Positions 33,901-43,620 of a stretch of DNA of 45,552 bases are shown here, piece after piece. Position 1 is the stretch's first letter; each line of letters begins with the position of its first letter. The stretch is taken from contig CALVKD010000028.1 in the NCBI GenBank assembly GCA_944332525.1, forward strand, positions 1 to 45,552, in the 5' to 3' direction. A model generated the notes under the pieces. The model saw nothing but the letters and a program-made list of their open reading frames with translations. It was not told the DNA's origin and did not search any database. Source of the DNA: an uncultured Bacilli bacterium. GTDB lineage: Bacteria; Bacillota_I; Bacilli_A; RFN20; CAG-449. A program made the translations under genes and the position numbers.

Positions 33901-34623
33901 TCAATGACGTTCATCGCTATGGAAAATTTCACAAAAACGTCCATGGAAAGATGGTTTTATACCTTTAATATTTAGATGTGATATATCACCATATCCTAGG
34001 CAACGGAACTGTGCTTCACCCTCAACTCTTTCTTCGCTTATTAATGTTGTTACTCCAGTAGGGGGGCAGCAGAAATATTGAGTTAAAACCACATATGGTA
34101 AACTCATTAAATGAGCCATCAAAACACTCATCATTCCAAAGTGGCAAACAAATAATAATGCATCTCGGTTTTCTTTTATAACCCTATAATATTTGTCTTC
34201 TCTAACATAACCATGTGCAGCAAGAATTTTATCAAATTCATTGACGACATGTTTATAATCATCTTTAATATCCCCGGATTTCATTACCTCATGATCAAGA
34301 TATTTATCATAAGAATAGAAATCTTTTTGATCAGTGAAATATTTTGGTAAAAAATCCCAATTTTGAACGCGTTCTTCTGAATATGGCACTTTAACAAAAT
34401 GCGTAAATTCTTTTAACCAATCCATCGTATGAAATTCTTTTACGCGATTAGGTAATAACCCCTTGGCAGTTAATTGAGCCCTTGCTAACGGAGAAACATA
34501 AATTTCATCAAATGGATAATCTTTATAAAAATCATGTAAAGCTGCGACTTCTTCAAATCCTTTTTTTGTCAATGTCTGATTTGGATTATCCGGTTCACCA
34601 TGTCTAATTATGATTATTCTCAT
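33901..34623 (-). CDS. Histidine phosphatase superfamily protein
   Basis: 240 aa. The phosphohistidine motif RHGE (residues 7-10, IIRHGEPD), SPLARAQLTA with the second Arg (about 63-72) and CHFG, with the second His, near residue 177 are present. Members dephosphorylate sugars, nucleotides or other small molecules; the substrate cannot be set. It overlaps the pnuC-like gene by 20 bp, which suggests a shared role in nucleotide or cofactor salvage. Confidence 0.88.
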   Translation of the reverse strand: MRIIIIRHGEPDNPNQTLTKKGFEEVAALHDFYKDYPFDEIYVSPLARAQLTAKGLLPNRVKEFHTMDWLKEFTHFVKVPYSEERVQNWDFLPKYFTDQKDFYSYDKYLDHEVMKSGDIKDDYKHVVNEFDKILAAHGYVREDKYYRVIKENRDALLFVCHFGMMSVLMAHLMSLPYVVLTQYFCCPPTGVTTLISEERVEGEAQFRCLGYGDISHLNIKGIKPSFHGRFCEIFHSDERH

Positions 34624-35305
34624 TTTTTCTCTCCTTTGTAATAATCCAGGTTATCAAACCATAAAGATTGATAATAATATACACCGCATTTAAGACTAAA
34701 TATAGCAAGCCAGTTCCGTCTTGTGAAAAATAATTAATTGTCCAAATTGCAACTAGGCAAGCCGAATACAAAATCCAAAATACCCATTGCGATAAACTAG
34801 CTTTACTAGCTAAATAGCAAGCAACTAAAGCAAACGATGTTGATAAAGCATTTAAAAATGGCAAAGCAGAATTTATCGATTTTAAAATAAAACCATAAGC
34901 TATAGTTATAACCGGTATTAAGCAAATAATAATTATTAAATTTTTCTTACTTAATTGCTTTATGCTAAAATCGCTTTTTTCTTCTCCCTGCTTGCGATCG
35001 CGAATGTAATATTTATAGAGAGTAAACAAATAAACTGGTAGATTATAAAAAACATTTAAAATAGCTTCGCCGTATTGTTTTTCAATAAAAGATACTATGC
35101 CGTAAAATAATACGTAAAAACTATAAACGAAGAAAGCATATTTTTTTCTTTTTAAATTCAAAGAAACTGCTGCTAATCCTAAAAAGACGGATATAAGTTC
35201 TAAAACCGGTGAATGGTAAATCACTCCTAGCGAAATGAATGCTGCAACGCAAAGAAGAAGGAATATCCATTCATAAACTTTAAAAATCCGCCAAACTTTA
35301 CTCAT
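34604..35305 (-). CDS. pnuC: PnuC-like nicotinamide riboside/vitamin transporter
   Basis: 233 aa with about seven membrane helices. The mid-protein segment GEAILNVFYNLPVYLFTLYKYYIRDRK and the C-terminal GLLYLVLNAVYIIINLYGLITWI match the duplicated W-x-x-Y-type repeats of PnuC transporters. These carry nicotinamide riboside by facilitated diffusion with trapping by phosphorylation, or related vitamins in PnuT/PnuX members. No riboswitch (such as THI or NAD) is visible upstream, so the substrate is open. Confidence 0.8.
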   Translation of the reverse strand: MSKVWRIFKVYEWIFLLLCVAAFISLGVIYHSPVLELISVFLGLAAVSLNLKRKKYAFFVYSFYVLFYGIVSFIEKQYGEAILNVFYNLPVYLFTLYKYYIRDRKQGEEKSDFSIKQLSKKNLIIIICLIPVITIAYGFILKSINSALPFLNALSTSFALVACYLASKASLSQWVFWILYSACLVAIWTINYFSQDGTGLLYLVLNAVYIIINLYGLITWIITKERKNENNHN

Positions 35306-35343
35306 ACCTTTATATTATAAACAAAATTCAATAAATACTATAA

Positions 35344-35652
35344 TTAATATTCATCGATGACTTCTAAATAAAATGAAACAGGCCGAAATCCGTCATTGCA
35401 TGACACCATCGCTGACTTTTTATTCTTCATCCAACCTTTGTAAATATCTTCTCCGCCATGAAGAAGGGTCATCACAAAAGGATATAAAGTTACATATGCA
35501 CTTTCACAAAGTCCATCAGGTTTATTTAAATCGCTCATATAGAAAATATCACCTTCATTAATTTGGCATGCATTACTAATTAAATTTTCATATTTATCGC
35601 TTAAATCAGCATGAAAAACTTTTTTAACCACGGTTATCTTTACTTTTCTCAT
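35344..35652 (-). CDS. TIGR04076-family small protein
   Basis: 102 aa. It has the family pattern VKITVVKK-F---L, a conserved Cys in NACQINEGD, the central ESAYVTLYPFVMTLLHGG and terminal CNDGFRPVSFYLE. The function of the family is unknown; three Cys residues suggest a possible redox or metal role. It overlaps the flavodoxin-like gene by 29 bp and is cotranscribed with two flavoprotein genes. Confidence 0.83.
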   Translation of the reverse strand: MRKVKITVVKKVFHADLSDKYENLISNACQINEGDIFYMSDLNKPDGLCESAYVTLYPFVMTLLHGGEDIYKGWMKNKKSAMVSCNDGFRPVSFYLEVIDEY

Positions 35653-36091
35653 CTGCTATCTCCTCTTGATAGAAGTCTGCAACTTTTTGTAAGTCATTAG
35701 CATCAGGATGATTTTTTCTCACACCTTTAAATAATTTAAATGGCCCAAATGTGAAAAATCCTGGAATATGTGTAAATGCGCATTTACTAACATTTTTCTT
35801 TTGAATTTGCTTAATAAACGCTTTACCAAAACTATCAACGTCCATTGCCGAAGTATATATTAAAAAGCAACGTTTATTTTCTAATGGTAAGTTTTCAATT
35901 AATTTATTGATGCTCTCATCAAGATGAAAAGCATAAATGCCTGTCATAAAAATAATATTGTCATATTGAGATATATCTTGAGAAAAATTCTCAACTTCAA
36001 ATGCTTCAATATTAAATTTTTCAGTTAAAAAATCAACTACCTTTTTAGTATTTTGATGATGTTTGGATACGTAAATAATTATATCTTTCAT
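35624..36091 (-). CDS. Flavodoxin-like protein
   Basis: 155 aa. The N-terminal phosphate loop region (IIIYVSKHHQNTKKVVDFL, about 4-22) and the central MTGIYAFH match flavodoxin-domain proteins of the protoporphyrinogen oxidase type found in Firmicutes. It carries FMN and transfers electrons. Lies in a three-gene redox cluster with an iron-sulfur-like flavoprotein upstream. Confidence 0.82.
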   Translation of the reverse strand: MKDIIIYVSKHHQNTKKVVDFLTEKFNIEAFEVENFSQDISQYDNIIFMTGIYAFHLDESINKLIENLPLENKRCFLIYTSAMDVDSFGKAFIKQIQKKNVSKCAFTHIPGFFTFGPFKLFKGVRKNHPDANDLQKVADFYQEEIADEKSKDNRG

Positions 36092-36106
36092 TAGATGATT
36101 TCCTTT

Positions 36107-36730
36107 TTATCTAACAAAATTTGTCCAAACTTTTTCTTCAAGTTTTGGAGGCAAAATGCCGTTTTGCTTGCAAAAATCAATACATTTCATAATCCAAGTC
36201 ATATTAAGAGCGAGGTTTCTCATCGTCTGTAAACCTTCTTTATTCTCTTCAACTTCTTCACTTTTTCTTCCATGCACCATATTCCAGTAAGAAGAGCCTG
36301 GAACTATCATCGCTGCATCAAGTAAATATTTATTTAATACATCAAGAGAAGCAGTTGTTCCCGCGCGTCTAGCTGAAACAATCGCGCAGCCAACTTTCTG
36401 ATAAAAGGTCGAACTTGCAGAATAAAATAATCTATCGAGTAAAGATAAAATTTGTCCGCTTGGATGAGCATAAAATACTGGTGAACCAAATACAAAGCCA
36501 TCACAGGTCTTAGATTTTTCAATGATAACATTAACTAAATCATCATTAAAAACGCATTTATGATTCTTTTGGCAGTACCCGCATCCCATGCAGTCGTGGA
36601 TTGCACTAGCTCCCATTTCAATAATTTCTGTTTCAATTCCTTGTTCATTAAAAATTTTTACCATTTCCGATAAAGCTCTAAAAGTGCAACCATGTATTTT
36701 AGTTGAGCCATTAACAAGTAATACCTTCAT
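36107..36730 (-). CDS. NADPH-dependent FMN reductase / iron-sulfur flavoprotein family
   Basis: 207 aa. LLVNGSTKIHGCTFRAL (about 4-20) is the FMN phosphate loop, and CMGCGYCQKNHKC is a compact C-x2-C-x2-C-x5-C motif as in iron-sulfur flavoproteins. GSPVFYAHPSGQ (about 86-97) is the second FMN loop. The ATG at 36730 follows GGAGG by 8 nt; a TTG at 36745 in the same frame contains the ribosome binding site and is rejected. Begins the small redox operon. Confidence 0.9.
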   Translation of the reverse strand: MKVLLVNGSTKIHGCTFRALSEMVKIFNEQGIETEIIEMGASAIHDCMGCGYCQKNHKCVFNDDLVNVIIEKSKTCDGFVFGSPVFYAHPSGQILSLLDRLFYSASSTFYQKVGCAIVSARRAGTTASLDVLNKYLLDAAMIVPGSSYWNMVHGRKSEEVEENKEGLQTMRNLALNMTWIMKCIDFCKQNGILPPKLEEKVWTNFVR

Positions 36731-36785
36731 TATAAATACCTCCAATACCTATATTTATTTTAAAATCTTTTTTTATTTTTTTTCA

Positions 36786-36813
36786 AACAAAAAAGGTGAT
36801 GTTTCCATCACCT
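36786..36813 (-). terminator. Terminator of tRNA-Ala
   Basis: AGGTGATG pairs with CATCACCT around a TTTC loop, with T6 on the minus strand, 12 nt past the tRNA-Ala end. Confidence 0.85.
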
Positions 36814-36825
36814 AAATTCTCTTAA

Positions 36826-36901
36826 TGGTGGAGCTGACGAGGCTCGAACTCGCCACCTCATCCATGCCATGGATGCGCTCTCCCAGATGAGCTACAGCCC
36901 C
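36826..36901 (-). tRNA. tRNA-Ala (anticodon GGC)
   Basis: 76 nt with encoded CCA. The acceptor GGGGCTG pairs with CAGCTCC and includes the G3:U70 alanine identity pair; the anticodon stem CATCC/GGATG holds loop ATGGCAT (GGC). No integrase is beside this tRNA. Confidence 0.97.
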
Positions 36902-36969
36902 AAAGACCAAGCAAAATGATTATATAGGCATTCTGCTTAGTAAGTCAACAAAAAAGTAATAAAGATTAA

Positions 36970-39900
36970 TTAATTTAATAAATCAAATAACGATAATTGA
37001 TCAGAATCCGGCAATCCATCTAAAACGCCAAGATTCTTCAATTTCTCAATATTTTGAGAATTTAATTTAGTTCTTCTAGATAAATCCTCTTTTGAAGAAA
37101 ATCTTCTTTCTTCACGAGCTTTTACAACGCTTTCTGCAGGTCCTTCACCTAATCCATCAATAACGATAAATGGAGGTATAATTGCATTATTTTCTTCATC
37201 GACAATGAAGTTTTTATAATGTGAACGATATAAATCAATATTTTCAATCTTATAACCGCGTTCGCACATTTCTAATGCGATTAATAAAGTTTTATGTATT
37301 TCATCGTCCTTAGGTGCCTGCATTCTCTTTTCTTTCAAGGCATTTATTTCTTCAATTCTTCTAATAATAGCTTGTTTTCCGTTAACCATCGCTTTGATAT
37401 CATATTGCTTAGAACGCGTTGAGAAGAATGTAGCGTAATAAGCTAATGGTTTATGAACTTTATACCAAGCAATTCTTACAGCCATAGTAACATATGCAAT
37501 CGCATGAGCTTTAGGGAAAAGATATTTACATTTATTAGCAGATTCAATATAATATTCCGGAATTTTATATTCTTTTAAAGTTTCCATATATTCAGGTGGA
37601 ATCTTCTTACCTTTTCTAACTGCCTCCATCGTTTTGAAAGCAATAGAATTCTCGACTCCGTGAGCCTGTAAAAAGAGCATAACATCATCACGGCAAGCGA
37701 TAATACCTTCAACTCCACATACTTTATTATGCAATAATTCTTGAGCGTTACCGGCCCAGACATCAGTACCATGTGATAAGCCGGAAATTAAGACTAAATC
37801 TGCGAAAGTTTTTGGACGAATCTCTTCAAGCATTGAACGGGTCAAGGCGGTACCGAATTCCGGTATTCCTAATCCGCCTGTTGTTTCATTTAAATAATTC
37901 GACTGGCATTTTAAAGCGTCGCGGGAATTAAAAATAGAAATGACATCTTGATCGTTCATCGGCACCGTTCTCGGATCAATTTTTGTAATATCGCCGAGCA
38001 TTTTTAAAGCCGTCGGATCGACGTGACCGAGCAAGTCTAATTTTAAAACGTTATCGTGGATAGCGTGGAAGTCGAAGTGGGTTGTCTTCCACGCCGCAGA
38101 TAAATCATCAGCAGGATATTGGATAGGCGTAAAATCATATACCTCAAATTGAGCCGGGATAACGATAATTCCTCCAGGGTGTTGGCCGGTTGTCCGTTTA
38201 ACATCCTTGCAGAAGGTCGCCATTCTCGTCCGTTCAGCATTTGGAATAGTTTTTGGGTCAATTCCTAAAGCTTCATAATATCCTGAAACATAACCAAAAG
38301 CCGTCTTTTCCGCGACAGTTTCAATCGTTCCCGCGCGGTAGACGTTATCCGCGCCTAATAAAACTTTTGTTAATTCATGCGCTCTAGCTTGATATTCTCC
38401 AGAGAAATTTAAATCGATATCTGGAACTTTTTCAGCATTGAATCCTAAGAAGGTTGCAAATGGTAAATTTTGTCCGTCTTGTTTCATCTTATGCCCGCAG
38501 CAAGGACAATTTTTATCAGGCAAATCATAACCGGATTTTACTAATCCATCGGTAACAAATTCAATATGCTTACATTCCGGACACAAATAATGAGGAGGTA
38601 AAGCATTAACCTCGGTAATATCTGCCATCGTCGCCACAAAGGAAGATCCGACAGATCCTCTAGATCCGACGATAAATCCGTCTTTATTAGCTTGTCTAAC
38701 AATTTCTGAAGCGATGAAGAATTGAACAGAATATCCGTATTTAATAATACCTGAAAGTTCAGCCTTAAGCCGGTCTTCAACCACTTGAGGAAGTGGATCT
38801 CCGTACATTCGGTGAGCTTTTTCGTAAACGCGCGAGACAAGTCTTTCATCAACGTTTTCAATATAAGGTGGGTATAGTTTATCTTTAACCGGATAAAGAG
38901 GTTCGATCATATCCGCAATAGCGTTAGAATTCTTAATAACGATTTCTTTAGCCTTCTCTTCACCTAGGAAAGCAAATTCTTCTAACATTTCACTAGTTGA
39001 ACGCAGATGCTGATCAGGGTTTTCATAATGCATATTATCTCTTCTATGCGGATTAAGAGGATGACGGACACCTCCGACAGCTTTTGCAAAAATATAAACA
39101 TCTCTAAACTGCTTTTGATATGGTCTAACATAATGGCAGTCACTAGTCGCGACAACTTTTTTACCTAATTCATCCGCGGCATTAATAATATCTTTTACAA
39201 TCATTTGCACTTTGTCCATTGACGAAACCTGTCCATCATTAACTAAGAAGGTATAGTTAGCTAACGGCTGCACTTCAATATAATCATAATAGCTCATCTT
39301 TTCTTGTAAGACTTGTTTTGAACGAGTCATTGCAGCTTCAAAGACTTCCCCATTAAAGCAAGCTGAACCGATTAAAAAATTCTCCCGGTACTGATCTAAA
39401 ACTCTTCTAGGAACTCTAGGCACTCCATTGAAACAATTTATGTGGCCATATGAAATTACTTTAAATAAATCTTTCAGTCCCTGAGGGTTTTTAGCAAAAA
39501 CGACAGCATGTTTAACACGGGCATTTAAAGGAATTTTTTCATTAGTCAATTTATCAAGATCGGCATGCTTTAAATGAATATTACCCGCGGTTAATTTACC
39601 AAGCATCGCCTGCCAAACGGAATTAAGAACTTCCGCGTCATAATTAGCTCTATGTGCTTCGTCATCATCGTAACGGACCTGGAACTGTCTGCAGAGTCCG
39701 CCGAGAGAATGGCTCTTAGCGTCAGGGAACATATACCAAGCTAAAGCTAAAGTATCGATAACTGGGTTTTTCATCTCCGGTTGCTGATTATTTTTAAAAG
39801 CTTCATTTAAGAAACCATAGTCGAAAGAAGCGTTATGAGCTACCAAGATACTATCACCGATAAACTTTCTCATTATTTCTAGAGCAGGTTTAATCTTTAA

Positions 39901-41259
39901 TTGATTCATCAGCATTTGATCGGTAATATGCGTTTTTTCGACGATAACTTTTGGTAATTTAATTTCCGGGTCGACAAAAATATCGATTGAATCAACAATT
40001 CTGCCGTTTTGATACTTAACCGCGCCGAATTCAATAATTCTATCATAACGCGCGCTTAAGCCGGTTGTTTCAAAGTCGAACACGACATAACTAGCATCGA
40101 GCAATTCGATATTTGATGGATTAAAAATATAATTTAAATGTTCATCGACAAGATTAATTTCTGATCCATAAAGGATTTTCATATTATATTGCTTGCCGGC
40201 TTTTTGAGCTTCAGGAAAGGCTTGAACAACTCCGTGGTCGGTAACTGCGATAGCTTTCATTCCCCATTTAGAAGCTTGCCTACAATATTCATCCATCGTC
40301 GCAACTCCGTCCATGGTCGACATTTTTGTATGAAGATGAAGCTCAGTTCTCTTTTCTTCAGCTGTATCTTCCGTTTCGCCGCCTAAGACGAAGGTTTCAT
40401 CAATATCTATTGATGAGGCTCTAACCTGTAATTCATTATTAAAGGTCGAACGTTGAACATAACCGCGAATTTTAACCGCAGGCATCTTTTTAGCTAAATC
40501 ATCTAATAATTCTTCTTTTATTTTAGAAAGGTTAGAAAAAGCAATAACTTCAACAGCATAGGTATCATCGCAAACATAAATCGTCGCAAACTTCTTACCT
40601 TTTTTGCTGACTTTAACTTCCATTTGGAAGATTTTTCCAGTGAATTCAACTAAACCGGAATCATCATTGATTTCATTAATTTTAACAACTTGATATTCGC
40701 CTTTCATAACCTGTTTAGGCGCATTTTTCTTTATATATTTTTGATAATCTTCTTGTGTTGCTTTTAAATACTCTAAAATTTTCTCTTCTCTTTGCTCAAG
40801 TTCTCCGTCATGAAAATCGACATCGGTTTCTATTTCACAGAGCAAATCAAGTGAATTTAATAAATCTTCCCATACCGACAAAACGTCATCAAAGGCAACT
40901 TTATGATAACGGGAAAAGAAATGTAAAGTTATAACATTTTTATTAATGCTAAATCGCGGCAATTCTTCTTCCGTCGCTCCCGGGTGAGAAAGAAATTCTT
41001 CTTTTAAGAGATTAGCGACTTCGCTAGTTGTATATTTGCTTAAATATTCAAAATGTAAATCAATTTTAAAAGGGGCGTTTTCCGCGCTATCAAGAAAATC
41101 TTTTGCTAATGAATAATTCATGACCTTTGGGCAAAGAACAGTTAACGTTAAGATATCTGTTTCTTTCGAATATTTAGTTTCTTTAAAAGAGAATCCCTCA
41201 TAACGAGTGATTCCCTTCAAATTTATTTTTTTGGCAAAGCGCAGGAATAAATTATCCAT
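36970..41259 (-). CDS. polC: DNA polymerase III alpha subunit, PolC type
   Basis: 1429 aa, the usual length. Order of domains: N-terminal region, OB fold (about 205-270), PHP domain (ELHLHTKMSTMDG near 305, TDHG), proofreading exonuclease (VFDFETTGLSA near 391), PHP remainder, zinc module (CPECKH near 892, CPCCGH near 915), DIDLNF of the active site near 946 and helix-hairpin-helix near the end. It ends in QLSLFDLLN, a beta-clamp-binding motif. PolC is the main replicative polymerase of low-GC Gram-positives. The ATG at 41259 has GAAAGGGG upstream. Last gene of the uppS-cdsA-dxr-rseP-polC run. Confidence 0.98.
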   Translation of the reverse strand: MDNLFLRFAKKINLKGITRYEGFSFKETKYSKETDILTLTVLCPKVMNYSLAKDFLDSAENAPFKIDLHFEYLSKYTTSEVANLLKEEFLSHPGATEEELPRFSINKNVITLHFFSRYHKVAFDDVLSVWEDLLNSLDLLCEIETDVDFHDGELEQREEKILEYLKATQEDYQKYIKKNAPKQVMKGEYQVVKINEINDDSGLVEFTGKIFQMEVKVSKKGKKFATIYVCDDTYAVEVIAFSNLSKIKEELLDDLAKKMPAVKIRGYVQRSTFNNELQVRASSIDIDETFVLGGETEDTAEEKRTELHLHTKMSTMDGVATMDEYCRQASKWGMKAIAVTDHGVVQAFPEAQKAGKQYNMKILYGSEINLVDEHLNYIFNPSNIELLDASYVVFDFETTGLSARYDRIIEFGAVKYQNGRIVDSIDIFVDPEIKLPKVIVEKTHITDQMLMNQLKIKPALEIMRKFIGDSILVAHNASFDYGFLNEAFKNNQQPEMKNPVIDTLALAWYMFPDAKSHSLGGLCRQFQVRYDDDEAHRANYDAEVLNSVWQAMLGKLTAGNIHLKHADLDKLTNEKIPLNARVKHAVVFAKNPQGLKDLFKVISYGHINCFNGVPRVPRRVLDQYRENFLIGSACFNGEVFEAAMTRSKQVLQEKMSYYDYIEVQPLANYTFLVNDGQVSSMDKVQMIVKDIINAADELGKKVVATSDCHYVRPYQKQFRDVYIFAKAVGGVRHPLNPHRRDNMHYENPDQHLRSTSEMLEEFAFLGEEKAKEIVIKNSNAIADMIEPLYPVKDKLYPPYIENVDERLVSRVYEKAHRMYGDPLPQVVEDRLKAELSGIIKYGYSVQFFIASEIVRQANKDGFIVGSRGSVGSSFVATMADITEVNALPPHYLCPECKHIEFVTDGLVKSGYDLPDKNCPCCGHKMKQDGQNLPFATFLGFNAEKVPDIDLNFSGEYQARAHELTKVLLGADNVYRAGTIETVAEKTAFGYVSGYYEALGIDPKTIPNAERTRMATFCKDVKRTTGQHPGGIIVIPAQFEVYDFTPIQYPADDLSAAWKTTHFDFHAIHDNVLKLDLLGHVDPTALKMLGDITKIDPRTVPMNDQDVISIFNSRDALKCQSNYLNETTGGLGIPEFGTALTRSMLEEIRPKTFADLVLISGLSHGTDVWAGNAQELLHNKVCGVEGIIACRDDVMLFLQAHGVENSIAFKTMEAVRKGKKIPPEYMETLKEYKIPEYYIESANKCKYLFPKAHAIAYVTMAVRIAWYKVHKPLAYYATFFSTRSKQYDIKAMVNGKQAIIRRIEEINALKEKRMQAPKDDEIHKTLLIALEMCERGYKIENIDLYRSHYKNFIVDEENNAIIPPFIVIDGLGEGPAESVVKAREERRFSSKEDLSRRTKLNSQNIEKLKNLGVLDGLPDSDQLSLFDLLN

Positions 41260-41280
41260 AATTAAATCCCCTTTCAAATA

Positions 41281-42459
41281 TTAAAACAAACGGAAGATAT
41301 CTTTAAATGTAACAATAATAAATAAACCGAATAACAATACCATGCCAATAGTCGACATAACAGTTTTAAATTTTTTCGGAAGTTCTCTTCTAGTAATACC
41401 TTCAATAATATTTACTAAGATATGCCAACCATCTAAGCCTGGGAATGGCAGTAAATTAAAGATTGCTAAGTTTACCGATATAAGTCCCCAGAGATATAAA
41501 TAATAATAAAATCCAATTGATGTCGCTTGACTCGACATTTGGAAAATTGAAATTAACCCCCCGGTTTGGGCAAATCCCTCCGGAGTAAACATCATCCCAA
41601 TACCCTTAAAAATCGCACTAGATCCTTGAACAAATAAATCGCCTGATAACGTAAACCATTCTTTAACCGTCGTCTTACGGGTATAGGCGCTTAAAGTGAT
41701 ACCAATTGCATTCCAAGATGTTTCTTTATTAACGGTTGTTGCACCGAGATTAAAAACAATTTCTTTATCTTCAGTAGTAATTAAAGTGAAATGAATATAG
41801 TCGTCTTGACCAATTGGCTTATAAGAAGCCGCTTCCGTGATAAGCCGATATAAATTAGTTTGATAATCGACATCGCCTTCAGTAACAACATTTTCTCTTT
41901 CTCCGGCGATTTGGTTATTTATATAGACGACATAACTGCCTGAGGCAATAACATCATCGCTTCTCCAACCGCTATCATAAGCCAAAGAGTTTTCACTAAC
42001 TGTTACTTGATTAGAATAACCATAAGTAAGAGGCATTGACACAGCTGAGAAAAAGAATAAAACATAGCCGAGTAAGAAATTTAAAGTTACTCCAGCAATT
42101 AAGATAATTATTCTTTTCCATCTAGCAATTCCGTTTAATTTTCTCTCTGGAGGCAATGAACGGGTTAAATCGACCAATTCTTTATCATTAACTGAAAGCG
42201 AATTATATTCTTCTTCGGTGAATTCCGGTAAATCTTCACCGATCATTGAGCAATATCCACCTAAAGGGATACATCTAACAGAGAATTTTGTTTCTTTATT
42301 TTTTCTTCTTTTAGAATACAAAGCCGGTCCAAAACCGATAGAGAATTCATAGACGTACACCCGAAAAATTTTCGCGGTGATAAAATGTCCGAACTCATGA
42401 ATAACAATTAAAACGCATAATGAGATTAATGCGATGATTAAATTGATAAAGATCTGCAT
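41281..42459 (-). CDS. rseP: Site-2 intramembrane metalloprotease
   Basis: 392 aa. The zinc motif HEFGH (residues 21-25) is in the first helix and the third ligand Asp is in NLLPFPGLDGW near the C-terminus. A PDZ-like domain of ~130 residues lies between, and there are four membrane helices. RseP/RasP releases anti-sigma factors and clears signal peptides. Between dxr and polC; proS, often found here in Bacilli, is absent. Confidence 0.95.
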   Translation of the reverse strand: MQIFINLIIALISLCVLIVIHEFGHFITAKIFRVYVYEFSIGFGPALYSKRRKNKETKFSVRCIPLGGYCSMIGEDLPEFTEEEYNSLSVNDKELVDLTRSLPPERKLNGIARWKRIIILIAGVTLNFLLGYVLFFFSAVSMPLTYGYSNQVTVSENSLAYDSGWRSDDVIASGSYVVYINNQIAGERENVVTEGDVDYQTNLYRLITEAASYKPIGQDDYIHFTLITTEDKEIVFNLGATTVNKETSWNAIGITLSAYTRKTTVKEWFTLSGDLFVQGSSAIFKGIGMMFTPEGFAQTGGLISIFQMSSQATSIGFYYYLYLWGLISVNLAIFNLLPFPGLDGWHILVNIIEGITRRELPKKFKTVMSTIGMVLLFGLFIIVTFKDIFRLF

Positions 42460-42465
42460 TAGTTT

Positions 42466-43620
42466 TTATCCTTTCAATGAGATAATGATATTTCTAGTTT
42501 CCCTTCTCGCCCACTTATCAACTCTGCAAAGAGTTTCATAATCATAATTATCAATTATTTGATGTTTATCCATCACTTTTTCAATAACGTATTCTATGGA
42601 AGAAAAAGCTAATTCTCCATCCCTAAAAGCTTGATTAGCTTCTTCATTTGCCCCGTTCAGTACGCATAGCATCGTATGGCCATCTTTTAATGCTCTCTTA
42701 GCGAGATTTACTCCCGGATAACGCTTTTCATCAAAGACGCGGAAATGTAATGCTGAGAGCTTTTCTAAAGATAAATGGTCAAGATTTTTGACATCGTGAT
42801 ATTGGCACTTATAGAGAGCATAGGTGATTGGTATCCGCATATCGGCAATACCCAAATCCGCCACGATAGAATGATCAACCATTTCTAAAGCAGAATGGAT
42901 TACTGATTCATCGTGTAATAAGACTTTAATCTTTTCTGGAGGAAAATTAAAGAGAAAATGCGCTTCAATTATCTCAAACCCCTTATTTAACATCGTTGCT
43001 GAATCGATTGTTATCTTTGCTCCCATCTTCCAAGAAGGATGTTTTAAAGCGTCGGCAACTGTTACTGAGGATAATTGTTCTCTAGTTAAATCTCTAAATG
43101 ATCCACCAGAAGCCGTAATAATTAAGTTTTCAACATCCTCGCGCTTTTGATGTGACAATAACTTGCTTAACGCGGCGTGCTCAGAGTCGATTGGATAGAT
43201 AATTTTATTTCTTTTCTTTAATTCACGGTTAATTAATTCTCCACCGACAACTAATGATTCTTTATTAGCTAAAGCTAAATCCATGTCACGGGTAATAGTT
43301 AATAAACTTGGATATAATCCGGCAAAACCAACTAAGGCATTAACGACCATATCATATCCGTTTAAAAGTTCATCCATGCCTGCTTTTCCAGTTAAAACAG
43401 TTAGCTGAGGATATTTATCTTCAACATATTTTTTCTTTTCCACATCATTAACATAAACTTTTTGTAATGAAGGCAAAGACGGCAAAAGCTTTTCAAATTC
43501 TGCAACATTACTATTAAATGCGCAGCCGAGAATTACAAAATCCTTTGGATGTTGATTAACGACGTCGACAACATTTTTACCGATAGAACCGGTAATACCT
43601 AAAACGCATAGTTTTATCAT
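42466..43620 (-). CDS. dxr: 1-deoxy-D-xylulose 5-phosphate reductoisomerase
   Basis: 384 aa. Converts DXP to MEP in the non-mevalonate isoprenoid pathway, using NADPH. The NADPH loop is GITGSIGKNVVDV (8-20); ALANKES (about 115), the metal-binding PIDSEHAAL (about 146-154) and ITASGGSFRD (about 173) are intact, as are HPSWKMG and ATMLNKGFE. Start and cdsA stop share one base (TAATG), so translation is coupled. Feeds UppS. Confidence 0.97.
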   Translation of the reverse strand: MIKLCVLGITGSIGKNVVDVVNQHPKDFVILGCAFNSNVAEFEKLLPSLPSLQKVYVNDVEKKKYVEDKYPQLTVLTGKAGMDELLNGYDMVVNALVGFAGLYPSLLTITRDMDLALANKESLVVGGELINRELKKRNKIIYPIDSEHAALSKLLSHQKREDVENLIITASGGSFRDLTREQLSSVTVADALKHPSWKMGAKITIDSATMLNKGFEIIEAHFLFNFPPEKIKVLLHDESVIHSALEMVDHSIVADLGIADMRIPITYALYKCQYHDVKNLDHLSLEKLSALHFRVFDEKRYPGVNLAKRALKDGHTMLCVLNGANEEANQAFRDGELAFSSIEYVIEKVMDKHQIIDNYDYETLCRVDKWARRETRNIIISLKG